A program made the translations under genes and the position numbers. Positions 41,253-50,287 of a DNA stretch of 64,000 nt are shown here, piece by piece. Origin of the DNA: Candidatus Poribacteria bacterium (lineage in GTDB: Bacteria > Poribacteria > WGA-4E > JAJDTR01); the NCBI GenBank assembly GCA_028820655.1, contig JAPPIK010000011.1, forward strand, positions 83,732 through 147,731. The letters run 5' to 3'. Within the stretch, counting starts at the first letter, position 1; each line of letters starts with the position of its first letter. A model generated the notes under the pieces. That model saw only the letters and a list, made by a program, of their open reading frames with translations, was not told the origin of the DNA and ran no database searches.

Positions 41253-41960
41253 TTAAGTGAAGAATTCTTCGTTGTGGGGCCGTAAATCGACCTCGAAGCT
41301 CCAGGCGCTCTTGTCTTGATTCACCAGACTCCAGTAGGTTTCGGCAATAGCGTCGGGATCGAGCAGCGGCTCGTCCGATAAGTTTGATGGAAGACCGGGG
41401 GTGTCGATGACGCCGTCAATAATCACGTGTGCAACGTGTATGCCTTTCGGTCCGACTTCACGGGCGAGCGACCACGCCAGCCCTCGGACTGCGAATTTGG
41501 CGCTGCTGAATGCGGACGCGCCGCCTCTTCCTCGAATCGCCGAGGTGGCGCCGGTGAAAAGAATCGTTCCGCTTCCACGAGCGAGCATATCTGCCAGTGC
41601 GTGCTGAGAACAGAGGAAGGAACCCAGCGCGCACACTCGCCACGACTGTTCGAACTCCTCCGGAGTTAGCTCGGTGAAGGTTTTCCATGCCGCATTTCCC
41701 GCGTGATTTACCAGCAAGTCGGCCTCGCCAATTTGTTCGCGAATTGCCGCGAAACTGTCGGCGACCTGATCCGGCTGCGTGATGTCTGCTGAAACGGCAA
41801 GCGCGTTTGCGCCGCCCTCGTTAAGTTCCTGAGCGAGGCTTTCAATGTAGTCGCGAGATCGTGCAAGCAAACCGACCGCGCATCCCTCCCTTGCGAACTT
41901 CCTCGCCAGCGATGCTCCCAATCCGGGGCCAACACCGGATATAACTGCCGTCTTGTTCAT
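41253..41960 (-). CDS. Short-chain dehydrogenase/reductase lacking the catalytic Tyr
   Basis: 235 residues; ATG after GAGGTCAAGTTAAT. Rossmann start TAVISGVGPGLGASLARKF with the Gly-rich motif, LVNHAGNA in place of NNAG and SFLCSQHALADML. The active-site region reads GTILFTGATSAIRGRGG ASAFSSAKFAV, so the usual YxxxK is F151-S-S-A-K155: the catalytic Tyr is Phe. I recall a branch of SDRs with this change. GPKGIHVAHVIIDGVID is otherwise canonical. It may bind a nucleotide without normal alcohol dehydrogenase chemistry, or use another residue. Adjacent to the PhyH gene at 40400. Confidence 0.87.
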   Translation of the reverse strand: MNKTAVISGVGPGLGASLARKFAREGCAVGLLARSRDYIESLAQELNEGGANALAVSADITQPDQVADSFAAIREQIGEADLLVNHAGNAAWKTFTELTPEEFEQSWRVCALGSFLCSQHALADMLARGSGTILFTGATSAIRGRGGASAFSSAKFAVRGLAWSLAREVGPKGIHVAHVIIDGVIDTPGLPSNLSDEPLLDPDAIAETYWSLVNQDKSAWSFEVDLRPHNEEFFT

Positions 41961-42169
41961 ATTAACTTGACCTCAATTGTCAACTGTCGAGATGCAATCC
42001 AGTGTATGGTTGGAGTCGGTTTGAAAATCCTGGTTGCAACTTGAAATTCGTCACGTTGCATTGGTCAACAGGATGATTTGCACATTGAATCTAAGTCCAA
42101 TCCGCTCCTGCCGGATTGTCAAATCCAGCCGATTCTTCTCTACCTATTCGGTTTTCATTCCTTCGCTCT

Positions 42170-42235
42170 TAAGAATCAAACGAGTGGTTATTGAGTGATC
42201 AACCGAGCGGACAGCGATGGCGGTAAAGAGCCGCT
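42170..42235 (+). repeat. ATCAAGCGAG-type repeat copy
   Basis: GAATCAAACGAGTGGTTATT, GAGTGATCAACCGAGCGGAC and AGCGATGGCGGTAAAGAGCC in direct succession, matching the 31946 cluster unit for unit. Confidence 0.6.
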
Positions 42236-42253
42236 AAACACCTGCGCAATTTG

Positions 42254-43639
42254 TTAATGCGTACTTTCTCGGGTGGTCAGCGGACACCAGCGGGACAGGG
42301 TCAGATGTTGCAGCAACACATCCGAAGCCTCTTTTGTGCCAATGCGGTGGAGCGCGTGTACGGCGTCTCCACGAACGTATCGGTTTTCGTCGAAGAAGAC
42401 ATTCTTAAGTGCATTTACGGCACTCTTGGCGTGCGGTCCCAACCGCGCCAACGCGAACACCGCGTTGCGGCGGACGGATTCTTCCGCATCCTGCGATGCG
42501 GCAATCAGCGCGGGGGCAGCGGCTTCGGATAATTGCCCGGTTGTTCCCAAGGCCTCCGCGGCATGGGAGCGGACATCATCCGATTCGTCTTTCGCCGCAC
42601 GCATCAGCGCCGGCACGGCGTCCTGCGCCTCCAGTCCCATGTCTCCCAACACTTCTGCGGCGCTATCGCGTGTCCACGAATTCTTGGCTTCCAAGGTGTC
42701 AATCAACGGGGAAACCGCAGGCGCGCCGATTGCACTCAAGGCGTAACACACATTTCGACGGATATCCTGCGATTCTTCCTCCAACAAAGCTACTAAATCG
42801 GGGATAGCCCGCGCACCGAGTGCCGCCAATTGATATGCCGTGTGGAGGCATATTGACTCGCCGCTATTGTGCAACCTTGCCGTAAGTTCGCTGATTGTCG
42901 TGTCACCGGGGGCTCCGTTGGCCTGAAGGTGTTCAGAGGTTTTTCCGTGGTGCCAGTCCCAAACATGCTTGAACATTGCTTGGTGTTCGGGACTGCCGAT
43001 TGGTGTGCCGTTCAACCAGTCCGACCGGCTACTATTCCACGAAGGCGAATCGGGTTCCGACATGCGGGCGGAAAGGAATTTCATCATGTAGCGCGGTTTG
43101 TCGGTTCGATTGGGCATAGCCCTATGCCAAAGGTCGTAGTTCGCGACGGTCACGGTGCCGGCATCTCCGGAGAGCGGAAGTTCGTCACGGCTCTTGGCGC
43201 CTTCAAGGGTACAGAAATAGTGACTCCCCGGAACGATGCCCGTGGGTCCCAACTCTACCGGCGTGTCCTGTGGATAGTAGAAGACCAGCAGACGCCGCGT
43301 GCGGTGCGTCCAGCGTTTGCCGCCATCCTGATGCAGGTTTTGACCGTTGCTTCCCGGTTGGTTAATGTGCGGGTGACGGTGGGGCTGCAGGTAGAAATCC
43401 GCGCCCAAGAGACTCGTCAACGCGCCGCGAACACTCGGATCCTCTAACACCCCTTGGATTTCTGGGATGCGTGGCAGCAGATTATTCCCCGGGTTGCCCT
43501 CCTTTTCAAACACGGTGTTTGTGGTTTCATAGATCGCATCATGGAATTTCCGAGAGAGATCCGTCTTGACAATCAGGTATCCGTTAACGATGAATTCCCG
43601 CATCTGGTTGTCGTTGAGGAGATTGGATTTGTCAATCAT
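42254..43639 (-). CDS. PhyH domain fused to HEAT repeats
   Basis: 461 residues. Residues 1-220 are a PhyH oxygenase: H103-x-D105 (NLHQDGGKRW), VELGPTGIVPGSHYFCTLE and a distal His in WHRAMPNRTDKPRYMMKFL. From about 260 to 440 there are HEAT/PBS-lyase type repeats: ALGARAIPDLVALLEE, DIRRNVCYALSAIGAPAVSP, WTRDSAAEVLGDMGLEAQDA, DVRSHAAEALGTTGQL and SVRRNAVFALARLGPHAKSA. The fusion suggests an oxygenase tethered to a protein partner or acting on a protein. No ribosome site is visible before the ATG. The last residues (RWCPLTTRESTH) read through a GGTGTCCGCTGACCACC repeat. A long gap separates it from the SDR gene. Confidence 0.87.
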   Translation of the reverse strand: MIDKSNLLNDNQMREFIVNGYLIVKTDLSRKFHDAIYETTNTVFEKEGNPGNNLLPRIPEIQGVLEDPSVRGALTSLLGADFYLQPHRHPHINQPGSNGQNLHQDGGKRWTHRTRRLLVFYYPQDTPVELGPTGIVPGSHYFCTLEGAKSRDELPLSGDAGTVTVANYDLWHRAMPNRTDKPRYMMKFLSARMSEPDSPSWNSSRSDWLNGTPIGSPEHQAMFKHVWDWHHGKTSEHLQANGAPGDTTISELTARLHNSGESICLHTAYQLAALGARAIPDLVALLEEESQDIRRNVCYALSAIGAPAVSPLIDTLEAKNSWTRDSAAEVLGDMGLEAQDAVPALMRAAKDESDDVRSHAAEALGTTGQLSEAAAPALIAASQDAEESVRRNAVFALARLGPHAKSAVNALKNVFFDENRYVRGDAVHALHRIGTKEASDVLLQHLTLSRWCPLTTRESTH

Positions 43640-44173
43640 GTGGTGGTTTGTATATGATTTCGTCGTTCGGCGTCAGTGATAATTAAAACCGGCGGAGCGT
43701 GGGAGCCGGGAGTGAATCAAGCAAACAGGGAACTGAATTTTATTTTAGATTGGACACCGGTATTTTATCAGGAATTGAAACGGATGTCAACATCAGGGCT
43801 CATCGGAAACACATCCGACCGTAGGAATCAAGCGAGTCGTTGGGTTTCACTATTCTTTGCACACTCTTAGCGCATATAAGCATCGGACATAGACCCAAAA
43901 CTGGGCTGGGTTGTTAGCGCCGATCAACCCAACCTAGGGACCTGCAAACTCGAAACAGAATGAAGCATCGGAATTTTACTGTTTGCGCGCGACTGCGTTC
44001 GAATTTCCTTTCAACGCAACCCACGGTCTACTATGGCACTACGGTGTGAGGTGAAAGAGAGATCGTGCTGAAAATTTTAGGGATTTCTTTCGTGCGAGAT
44101 TTGCCGAGGCCGCAACCATCATTTTCGCACAAAAAAAATCGGTTATTAGATGAAAATTCTTGCTTTTAAGGTA
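43640..44173. repeat. Spacer with a GTTGGGTT element
   Basis: No gene. 43821-43936 reads GTAGGAATCAAGCGAGTCG, GTTGGGTTTCACTATTC ... GATCAACCCAACCTAGG, so a GTAG header, an ATCAAGCGAG fragment and the GGTTGGGTT element are joined in one place. Confidence 0.55.
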
Positions 44174-44202
44174 TTGACACGCTTGAAGTGCTATGATATA
44201 CT
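44174..44202 (+). promoter_or_regulatory. Near-perfect sigma70 promoter for the DUF1549 gene
   Basis: TTGACA (44174-44179), 17 bases, TATACT (44197-44202). The start is expected near 44209, leaving a ~125-base leader before the ATG at 44334. Confidence 0.75.
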
Positions 44203-44333
44203 TTAGATGGGTTGGTGTAAGAGTATTCATTTGTTAGGTTTAGTTGTTCGTCTTAGGCGGTTCAAACAGAAGGTTTTGAAACGTCCAAAAAGTTAAGTGA
44301 CCCGGATAAAATAATTTCGGGAGGGAATTGACG

Positions 44334-46520
44334 ATGCGTAAGGTTCTGTACTTAGGAATGCTGATACTTGCATGTACGGTAGCAAATGTCTACGCGACTA
44401 CCGATGATGGTGTTCCGCGATTTCTGAATGACATTGCTCCGATACTTGATAGAAGCGGGTGTTCAACAGCGCTCTGTCACGGAAAATTCGGCGGGCAGGC
44501 CGGCTTCGATCTATCGCTATTGACATTGGACCCGGAGGCCGACTATCTACCAATTGTTACCGCTGGACGCGGCAGGCGGGTAAATCTGATCGAACCGGAG
44601 CGCAGTCTGTTCCTGCTTAAACCGACGGAACAGGTAAGCCACGAGGGTGGAATGCGTTTCAGTGTCAATTCTGAAGATTATCTAACGATTCTGCGCTGGC
44701 TTGAGGCAGGTGCGCCGTTCTCCGCGACCGATCCGCGCATAGAACGACTGGAGGTGTATCCTGACGAGTTTGTCTTGCCGGTGGTTGGCGAACATCAACA
44801 ACTCAAGGTGTTAGCCTATTTCACGGATGGATCGGTAGAGGATGTTACTCGCAAAACTGTTTACGAATCCAGCGATGAACCCATTGCTGAAGTAGGCAAA
44901 GATGGCCTGGTTACGAGTGTGCGTTGGGGTGGCACCGCTATTCTCGCGCGCTTCTTGGGGGAAGTTGCAGCCGCGTTTGTAACAATCCCGCGTGAAAGCA
45001 AATTGGCGGATTATCCCGAGTTTCCGGCTAACAATTTTATAGACGATTTTGTTGGAGCGAAGCTGGAAAAACTGAATGTCGTCCCATCGGCGCTTTCGAG
45101 TGACGCGGAATTCATTCGGCGCGTTTATTTGGATACGATTGCCAAATTGCCGACTCCGGATGAACTTCAGGCGTTTGTCGATAACCCCGCTGCCGATAAA
45201 AGAGCGGTGTTGATCGATGAACTTCTTGAACGTCCCGAGTTTGATGACCTTCGGACGCTGCGGCTGGGAGACATGCTGCGTTGTCACCCACGGACGCTGG
45301 GCGGTGCCGGGTTGGAACAGCGGAGTGCAACCCTTTTTCACGAATGGATACGCAAGAGTGTTGAAGAAAACAAACCTTATGACCGATTCGTTCGAGAGAT
45401 ACTCATGGCGCGGGGGAGCACATATCTGGTCGGACCAGCGGCGTATTACCGCATCGAAGAGCAAGCCGATGGCCGTGCCGAAACCACAGCCCAGGCGTTT
45501 CTTGGATTGCGTCTGACGTGCGCCCGCTGCCATAAGCATCCGTTTGATCGATGGACAACGGACGATTACTGGAATTTTGCGGCATTCAGCGGCAAGGTTG
45601 CGACACGGAATGGCAAACTGTACCGAGAGCGCGTCATCTACTACAATCCCGCTGGCCGAGTCATCAACCAATCGGTGGTTGGCAATAGCGGCGCGGAAGC
45701 GATTCCCACCGTTCTCGGGGGTGATCCGGTGGAACGACGCTATCAGGGCGATTATATGGAATTGCTTGCAGACTGGATGACCTCTCCAACCAATCCATTC
45801 TTTGCAAAGGCAACCGTAAATCGACTCTGGAGCAACTATTTTGGCAGAGGGATAATTCATCCGGTTGACGATATGCGTGAAACAACGCCCGCGACAGTCG
45901 GAGGATTATTGGAATCGTTATCGGAGGACTTTGTACGGAACGGTTTTGATACCAAACACACCATACGACTCATCTTGAATTCGAGGACATATCAATTGTC
46001 ATCCGTGCCCAACGAGACGAACGAGCTTGATGACCGCTTTTTCTCTCGTTTTTACCCTCGACCGATGCTTGCGCAGGTGTTCCTTGATGCATTGAACGAT
46101 GCAGTCGAGGTTCGGGAGAATTTTGGGCGGTACCCGAAGGGCACAAGGACCGTGCAACTTCCGTTGCCGGTTGGTCGAAGGTTTCTCTCGCTGTTCGGCA
46201 TGTCGAATCGAGAGGTTCTCTCGCAACTTGATCCCAAACTTGAGCCGACGCTCCCACAGGCTCTACACGTTATCAACTCGCCGTACGTGAATGATAAAAT
46301 CAGTGCCGGCGATAACATCGTTACTCGTTTGGTGGCATCCGATCGTTCAAACGAGGAGGCAATACACGACCTTTATCTCAAAGTGTTAAGTCGTTCGCCC
46401 ACGGAGACCGAACTTGCCGAGGCGAGCGAATACATTGTAGAAAGTCCGTCACGTCAGGAGGGCTTTGAAGACTTGCTTTGGGCTCTAGTTTCTTCGAGAG
46501 CATTCCTGTTTATCAACTAA
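44334..46520 (+). CDS. DUF1549/DUF1553 exported protein with c-type-like heme motif
   Basis: 728 residues from the ATG at 44334, eight bases after GGGAGGG; the TTG at 44328 is an alternative. Signal peptide VLYLGMLILACTVANVYA. N-terminal cytochrome-like part with CSTALCH, the CX4CH form known from this family, and GFDLSLL after it. A BIG_2/Ig-like segment follows (about 140-215: LKVLAYFTDGSVEDVTRKT). Then DUF1549 (FIDDFVGAKLEKLNVVPSAL; FIRRVYLDTIAKLPTPDELQ), CARCHKHPFDRW with a canonical CxxCH, and DUF1553 (NRLWSNYFGRGIIHPVDDM; RLILNSRTYQLSSVPNE). These planctomycete-type proteins are paired with DUF1501 proteins; the role is unknown but extracytoplasmic redox is likely. Confidence 0.9.
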   Translation: MRKVLYLGMLILACTVANVYATTDDGVPRFLNDIAPILDRSGCSTALCHGKFGGQAGFDLSLLTLDPEADYLPIVTAGRGRRVNLIEPERSLFLLKPTEQVSHEGGMRFSVNSEDYLTILRWLEAGAPFSATDPRIERLEVYPDEFVLPVVGEHQQLKVLAYFTDGSVEDVTRKTVYESSDEPIAEVGKDGLVTSVRWGGTAILARFLGEVAAAFVTIPRESKLADYPEFPANNFIDDFVGAKLEKLNVVPSALSSDAEFIRRVYLDTIAKLPTPDELQAFVDNPAADKRAVLIDELLERPEFDDLRTLRLGDMLRCHPRTLGGAGLEQRSATLFHEWIRKSVEENKPYDRFVREILMARGSTYLVGPAAYYRIEEQADGRAETTAQAFLGLRLTCARCHKHPFDRWTTDDYWNFAAFSGKVATRNGKLYRERVIYYNPAGRVINQSVVGNSGAEAIPTVLGGDPVERRYQGDYMELLADWMTSPTNPFFAKATVNRLWSNYFGRGIIHPVDDMRETTPATVGGLLESLSEDFVRNGFDTKHTIRLILNSRTYQLSSVPNETNELDDRFFSRFYPRPMLAQVFLDALNDAVEVRENFGRYPKGTRTVQLPLPVGRRFLSLFGMSNREVLSQLDPKLEPTLPQALHVINSPYVNDKISAGDNIVTRLVASDRSNEEAIHDLYLKVLSRSPTETELAEASEYIVESPSRQEGFEDLLWALVSSRAFLFIN

Positions 46521-46675
46521 CTCAAATGCGACTCGAAAAAGCGGCATGGGTTCTCGACATGGCAGGAATCTCGAGAGCAAACCGGCGGCGCTCTGCTGAT
46601 TTCCGTGATGAAATCAGCGGCGTCGCTAGCTGCTGTTTTGAGTTGCCGTTTGGCTAAATGAGAAAGGTGATTACC

Positions 46676-47995
46676 ATGAAACGAAATGGATTGGCGCACT
46701 TCACCGATTGCGAGGGTTTCCACCGTCGCGATTTTCTGAAAACCGGCGCCCTCGGACTATTTGGGCTCGGTATGGCGGATCTCCTTCGGCTCAAAGCCTT
46801 TGCATCACGGGCAGACGGTAAAGAAGGGACCGCGAAGTCGGTGATTTTGATCTGGATGGGCGGCGGGCCCAGCCATTTGGATTTGTGGGACCTGAAGCCG
46901 GATGCACCGCGGGAAGTTCGCGGGTTTCTCAATCCCATAAGCACAAATGTCCCCGGAATTCAGATTTCCGAACATCTGCCCCGGCTCGCCAAGCAGATGG
47001 ATAAAATCTGTGTCATTCGATCAATGACATCGATGGAAGCAGATCACTCACGCGGCACACACTATTTGATGACGGGATTCCAACCGCTGCCGGGTTTCGC
47101 TGTTCCGAGTTACGGCTCTGTGGTTGCAAAGTTGAAGGAATCGCGTTCGGCGCTACCGCCTTATATTGCGATTCCCACAGCGTTCGAGTATTCCGGCGCG
47201 GGGTTTCTTGGTGCCGCACTAGACCCGTTCTCGGTCGGCGGCGCTCCGTCACGGGATGACTTCCAGGTACACGACCTCCATCCGCCCAATGGTATGCAGA
47301 TGGAACGGCTTGACCGCCGCCGCACGCTGCGGCAAACGGTCGATGCCGCATTCAAGAAACACGAAAACGGCAGCGAGCGCGTGCGCAGCGTCGATGAATT
47401 TTATGATGCGGCGTATGACCTGATTAGTTCATCCGAAGCCCGTGAGGCATTTGATCTTCGTCAAGAACCCGATACCGTCAGAGATTCGTATCTGCGCGAT
47501 GACTTTGGACAGAGTTGCTTGCTGGCAAGACGGCTCGTCGAAGCGGGCGTCGGATTTGTCACCGTATCCAACGGCGGATGGGACATGCATACAAACATCT
47601 ACCCGGCGCTTGCGGGTAAACTCGGCGGATTCGACCAGACTGTGTCGGCGCTCATTGGCGATCTTTCAGCGCGAGGACTGCTCGACAGTACGTTGGTCAT
47701 CGCCATGGGTGAGTTTGGACGAACTCCGGTCATTAACCGTGACGCAGGAAGAGACCACCATCCGAAGGTATTCTCCATGATGATGGCTGGCGGCGGCATC
47801 AGCGGTGGCACGGTTGTCGGGTCATCGGATCCGCGCGGCACCGAGCCTGCCGAAACTCCGGTTCGTCCCGAGGATCTCTCGGCGACAATCTATCACTGCC
47901 TCGGGATTGATTACAATCAGAGTCTGGAATCGCCCGAAGGAGTTCGGGTTGTGCTGTCACGGGGCGGACGACCCGTTCGTGACGCGCTGGCATAA
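46676..47995 (+). CDS. DUF1501 (sulfatase/alkaline-phosphatase fold) exported protein
   Basis: 439 residues from the ATG at 46676, after AAAGGTGATTACC; an ATG at 46658 overlaps that site. Twin-arginine signal FHRRDFLKTGALGLFGLGMA. DUF1501 blocks are AKSVILIWMGGGPSHLDLWD, IQISEHLPRLAKQMDK, RSMTSMEADHSRGTHYLMTG, DNTLVIAMGEFGRTP-type (here STLVIAMGEFGRTPVINRD) and AGRDHHPKVFSMMMAGGGI. The fold is related to alkaline phosphatases. It follows the DUF1549 gene by 155 bases in the same direction, the usual pairing. Confidence 0.92.
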   Translation: MKRNGLAHFTDCEGFHRRDFLKTGALGLFGLGMADLLRLKAFASRADGKEGTAKSVILIWMGGGPSHLDLWDLKPDAPREVRGFLNPISTNVPGIQISEHLPRLAKQMDKICVIRSMTSMEADHSRGTHYLMTGFQPLPGFAVPSYGSVVAKLKESRSALPPYIAIPTAFEYSGAGFLGAALDPFSVGGAPSRDDFQVHDLHPPNGMQMERLDRRRTLRQTVDAAFKKHENGSERVRSVDEFYDAAYDLISSSEAREAFDLRQEPDTVRDSYLRDDFGQSCLLARRLVEAGVGFVTVSNGGWDMHTNIYPALAGKLGGFDQTVSALIGDLSARGLLDSTLVIAMGEFGRTPVINRDAGRDHHPKVFSMMMAGGGISGGTVVGSSDPRGTEPAETPVRPEDLSATIYHCLGIDYNQSLESPEGVRVVLSRGGRPVRDALA

Positions 47996-48312
47996 ATAGT
48001 TGCCACGTAGATTCGACTCGTTCGTGCCATTTTCCTTATCTGACTCTTTTCAAGTTGATCGGGGAACGTCGATCTGGCAACGCTTGTCGTTAGAGTTGCT
48101 AGGTCGATGGCGCCGAAACTTGCACGTCACTTGTCAGTTGACAAGTATGACCAGAGTCGATAGGAAGATGTAAATGTTATGTGTCGCATTCATTATGCGT
48201 CAACCGAGATAGTAAATCTATCGCGTGTGGCGCATTTTGATTAACCCAGCCGTGAATTGGGGAGTAGTTCCGACTTTCACGGTTTTATAAAATAACAACT
48301 ATGGAGGTATCT
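47996..48312. other. Spacer, nothing recognised
   Basis: 317 bases between DUF1501 and the first LamG gene. CACTTGTCAGTTGACAAGT (48128-48146) is a small palindrome; no promoter could be placed with confidence. Confidence 0.4.
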
Positions 48313-49173
48313 ATGAGGTCTTTTGTAGCTATACTGGCTATTGCCAGTTTGATGATGGTTTTTCCGCTCGTTGGTATGACGGCAAGCCCTGTGGGGTACT
48401 GGACATTCAACGATGCGAACAACCCCGCCAAAGATGATACGGGCGCAGGACGCGACGGTAGGCCAAGCGGCCCCGTGCTTCCGGTGGAAAGCGACGCTCC
48501 GGTTCCCAATCCGGGATTTGCGATGTCGTTTGTGCAGGAGCCCGGTAACGCGATTATTATCGACGATTCGGAAGGTCTGCACCCAAATGATATGGCGACG
48601 TTGATGTGTTGGGTCAACGCGGATGATGCGGCGCCGACGCAGTTTGCCGCCGGGATTCCATATGACGACGAACCGGAATGGGACAATCCATGGATCGGAC
48701 TCCAGATTGGCGTTCGCGGCGGCGGTATGGCGAACTGGATCGCTCTTGATGGCAGGGCGCCTTCTCCTGAAGGGCGCGAAGGCGGGGGGCCGGATGGCGA
48801 TGACGCCGATTGGGAATACAATACAGCAGATGGCACGGTTCTCGGTGGAGAGTGGCAGCACATCTGCTTGGTTATCGATGGAACTGATGCCATTACTTAT
48901 ATCAACGGCGAGGTGGTTCAGCCAGAGTTGGGTCAAGGACGCGGCGGAAAAATCGCGTTTAACGGTAATCCCCTGTTCCTCATCGGCGAGCGATCCGCAA
49001 CCGCACCTGGTGAACCGTTTGGCGGTTTGATTGACGAGGTCGCCATTTACCATGCGGCGCTTTCGCAGGATGAGGTAAAGGATGTCATGAATAACGGCGC
49101 GGACGTTTCAGGTACGGCTGTCGAGTCCGTGGGGAAATTGTCTACCACTTGGGGTAGAATCAAGGACCGTTAA
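48313..49173 (+). CDS. Exported LamG-domain protein with C-terminal TTWGxIK tail (copy 1)
   Basis: 286 residues from the ATG at 48313, after ATGGAGGTATCT; the ATG at 48301 overlaps the ribosome site. Signal peptide MRSFVAILAIASLMMVFPLV then GMTASP. A single LamG/concanavalin-like sandwich fills residues about 26-265: VGYWTFNDANNPAKDDTGAG at the start, WVNADDAAPTQF, WQHICLVIDGTDAITYINGE, and FGGLIDEVAIYHAALSQDEV with the closing strand and helix. It is followed by SVGKLSTTWGRIKDR. Highly similar to the next gene (tandem duplication). It probably binds carbohydrate or protein at the surface. The TTWGRIK end is shared with the four following exported proteins. Confidence 0.87.
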   Translation: MRSFVAILAIASLMMVFPLVGMTASPVGYWTFNDANNPAKDDTGAGRDGRPSGPVLPVESDAPVPNPGFAMSFVQEPGNAIIIDDSEGLHPNDMATLMCWVNADDAAPTQFAAGIPYDDEPEWDNPWIGLQIGVRGGGMANWIALDGRAPSPEGREGGGPDGDDADWEYNTADGTVLGGEWQHICLVIDGTDAITYINGEVVQPELGQGRGGKIAFNGNPLFLIGERSATAPGEPFGGLIDEVAIYHAALSQDEVKDVMNNGADVSGTAVESVGKLSTTWGRIKDR

Positions 49174-49201
49174 CCGTTAACCAGCAACACCATCAATTCA
49201 A

Positions 49202-49232
49202 CGGAGGAACGGGATGTTCTCCCGTTCCTCCG
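49202..49232 (+). terminator. 13-bp perfect hairpin between the LamG genes
   Basis: CGGAGGAACGGGA (49202-49214), loop TGTTC, TCCCGTTCCTCCG (49220-49232). No T-run follows. It includes a GGAGG and the ATG at 49214, burying both in the stem/loop. Confidence 0.5.
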
Positions 49233-49285
49233 CTGTCCCACCTTTCCGCTCATTTCAACATACGTTGTTTTCTTGGAACAATCGA

Positions 49286-50161
49286 ATGAAAAAGCGAATG
49301 CCTAAATCGATATCTTACATATATATATCCGTATTTTTGGTAGTCAGTCTATCGATGTCGATGCTGTTGCCCGTGTTGAGCATCGCACAGAGTCCCAGGA
49401 ATCTTGTTGCCTACTGGCGGTTTAACGGCGATTACAAAGATGCCACCGGAAATGGGCATGACGGCAGAAAAAAGGGCAATGTCAAGTTTGTTAAGAGTAA
49501 AGCACCGGTTCCCGATGCCGGCGAGGCTGTACAGTTCGCAATGCAAGCCGGGAATGCGGTTGTGATTCGGAACTCGGATGATTATCGTCTGACAGACGAA
49601 TTGTCATTGATGGCGTGGGTCAACCCGGATGACGCGGCGCCTACACAGTTCTGCTGCGGAGTGCCTTACGATGCAGGCGGTAATTGGGACAATCCGTGGG
49701 TCGGTCACCAGATTGGTGTACGAAACGGACAGATGGCAACTTGGCTTACCTTGGATGGAAAAGCGCCTGCCCCTGGTGGACGACAGGGTGGCGGTCCAGA
49801 CGGGGATGATGCTGATTGGGAATACGATGCGGGCCAGGTCATTGCGGGCGAATGGAATCATATTGCTTTCATTTTCACTGGAAGTGCGGCGATTTCATAC
49901 GTGAACGGAGAGGAGGTAGCTAATCACAGGGACCGGAAGGGCAAAATTGGATTTGACGGCAAACCGAACTTTGTGATCGGCGAGCGGTCCGTGTCGGCAC
50001 CGGGTGAGCCGTTCGGTGGCATGATAGACGAGGTAGCACTATTTGATGTGGCGCTGACGCGAACTCAACTGAGAAACTTTATGAACAACAGTATTAAGTT
50101 GAGCGTTGCCCCTGGCGGGAAAACTACAACAACATGGGGCACAATCAAGTCACGATACTAG
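49286..50161 (+). CDS. Exported LamG-domain protein with C-terminal TTWGxIK tail (copy 2)
   Basis: 291 residues from the ATG at 49286, which gives a good signal peptide (KRMPKSISYIYISVFLVVSL, then SMSMLLPVLSIAQS). A frame to the ATG at 49214 exists but that codon sits in the hairpin loop. LamG core as in copy 1, with near-identical blocks: LMAWVNPDDAAPTQFCCGVP, GGGPDGDDADWEY, SAAISYVNGEEV and PFGGMIDEVALFDVALT. C-terminus GGKTTTTWGTIKSRY. A Cys pair (FCCGVPY) replaces FAAGIPY of copy 1. It is a recent tandem paralog. Confidence 0.87.
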   Translation: MKKRMPKSISYIYISVFLVVSLSMSMLLPVLSIAQSPRNLVAYWRFNGDYKDATGNGHDGRKKGNVKFVKSKAPVPDAGEAVQFAMQAGNAVVIRNSDDYRLTDELSLMAWVNPDDAAPTQFCCGVPYDAGGNWDNPWVGHQIGVRNGQMATWLTLDGKAPAPGGRQGGGPDGDDADWEYDAGQVIAGEWNHIAFIFTGSAAISYVNGEEVANHRDRKGKIGFDGKPNFVIGERSVSAPGEPFGGMIDEVALFDVALTRTQLRNFMNNSIKLSVAPGGKTTTTWGTIKSRY

Positions 50162-50287
50162 ACGCGTGCACAAGTTCACGGCATTCCCAAATTTATTTTC
50201 TGATTTGGTGTCGCTGGACGACATAATCGAATATGCACTCAAAGCCGCGCGAGTTTTTAGGAATTAAGATATGAAAAGGGGGGAAAC

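Noticed and set aside
44039-44230. 63-codon minus-strand frame over the DUF1549 promoter
   Set aside because: No ribosome site and it covers the near-consensus promoter of the plus-strand gene.
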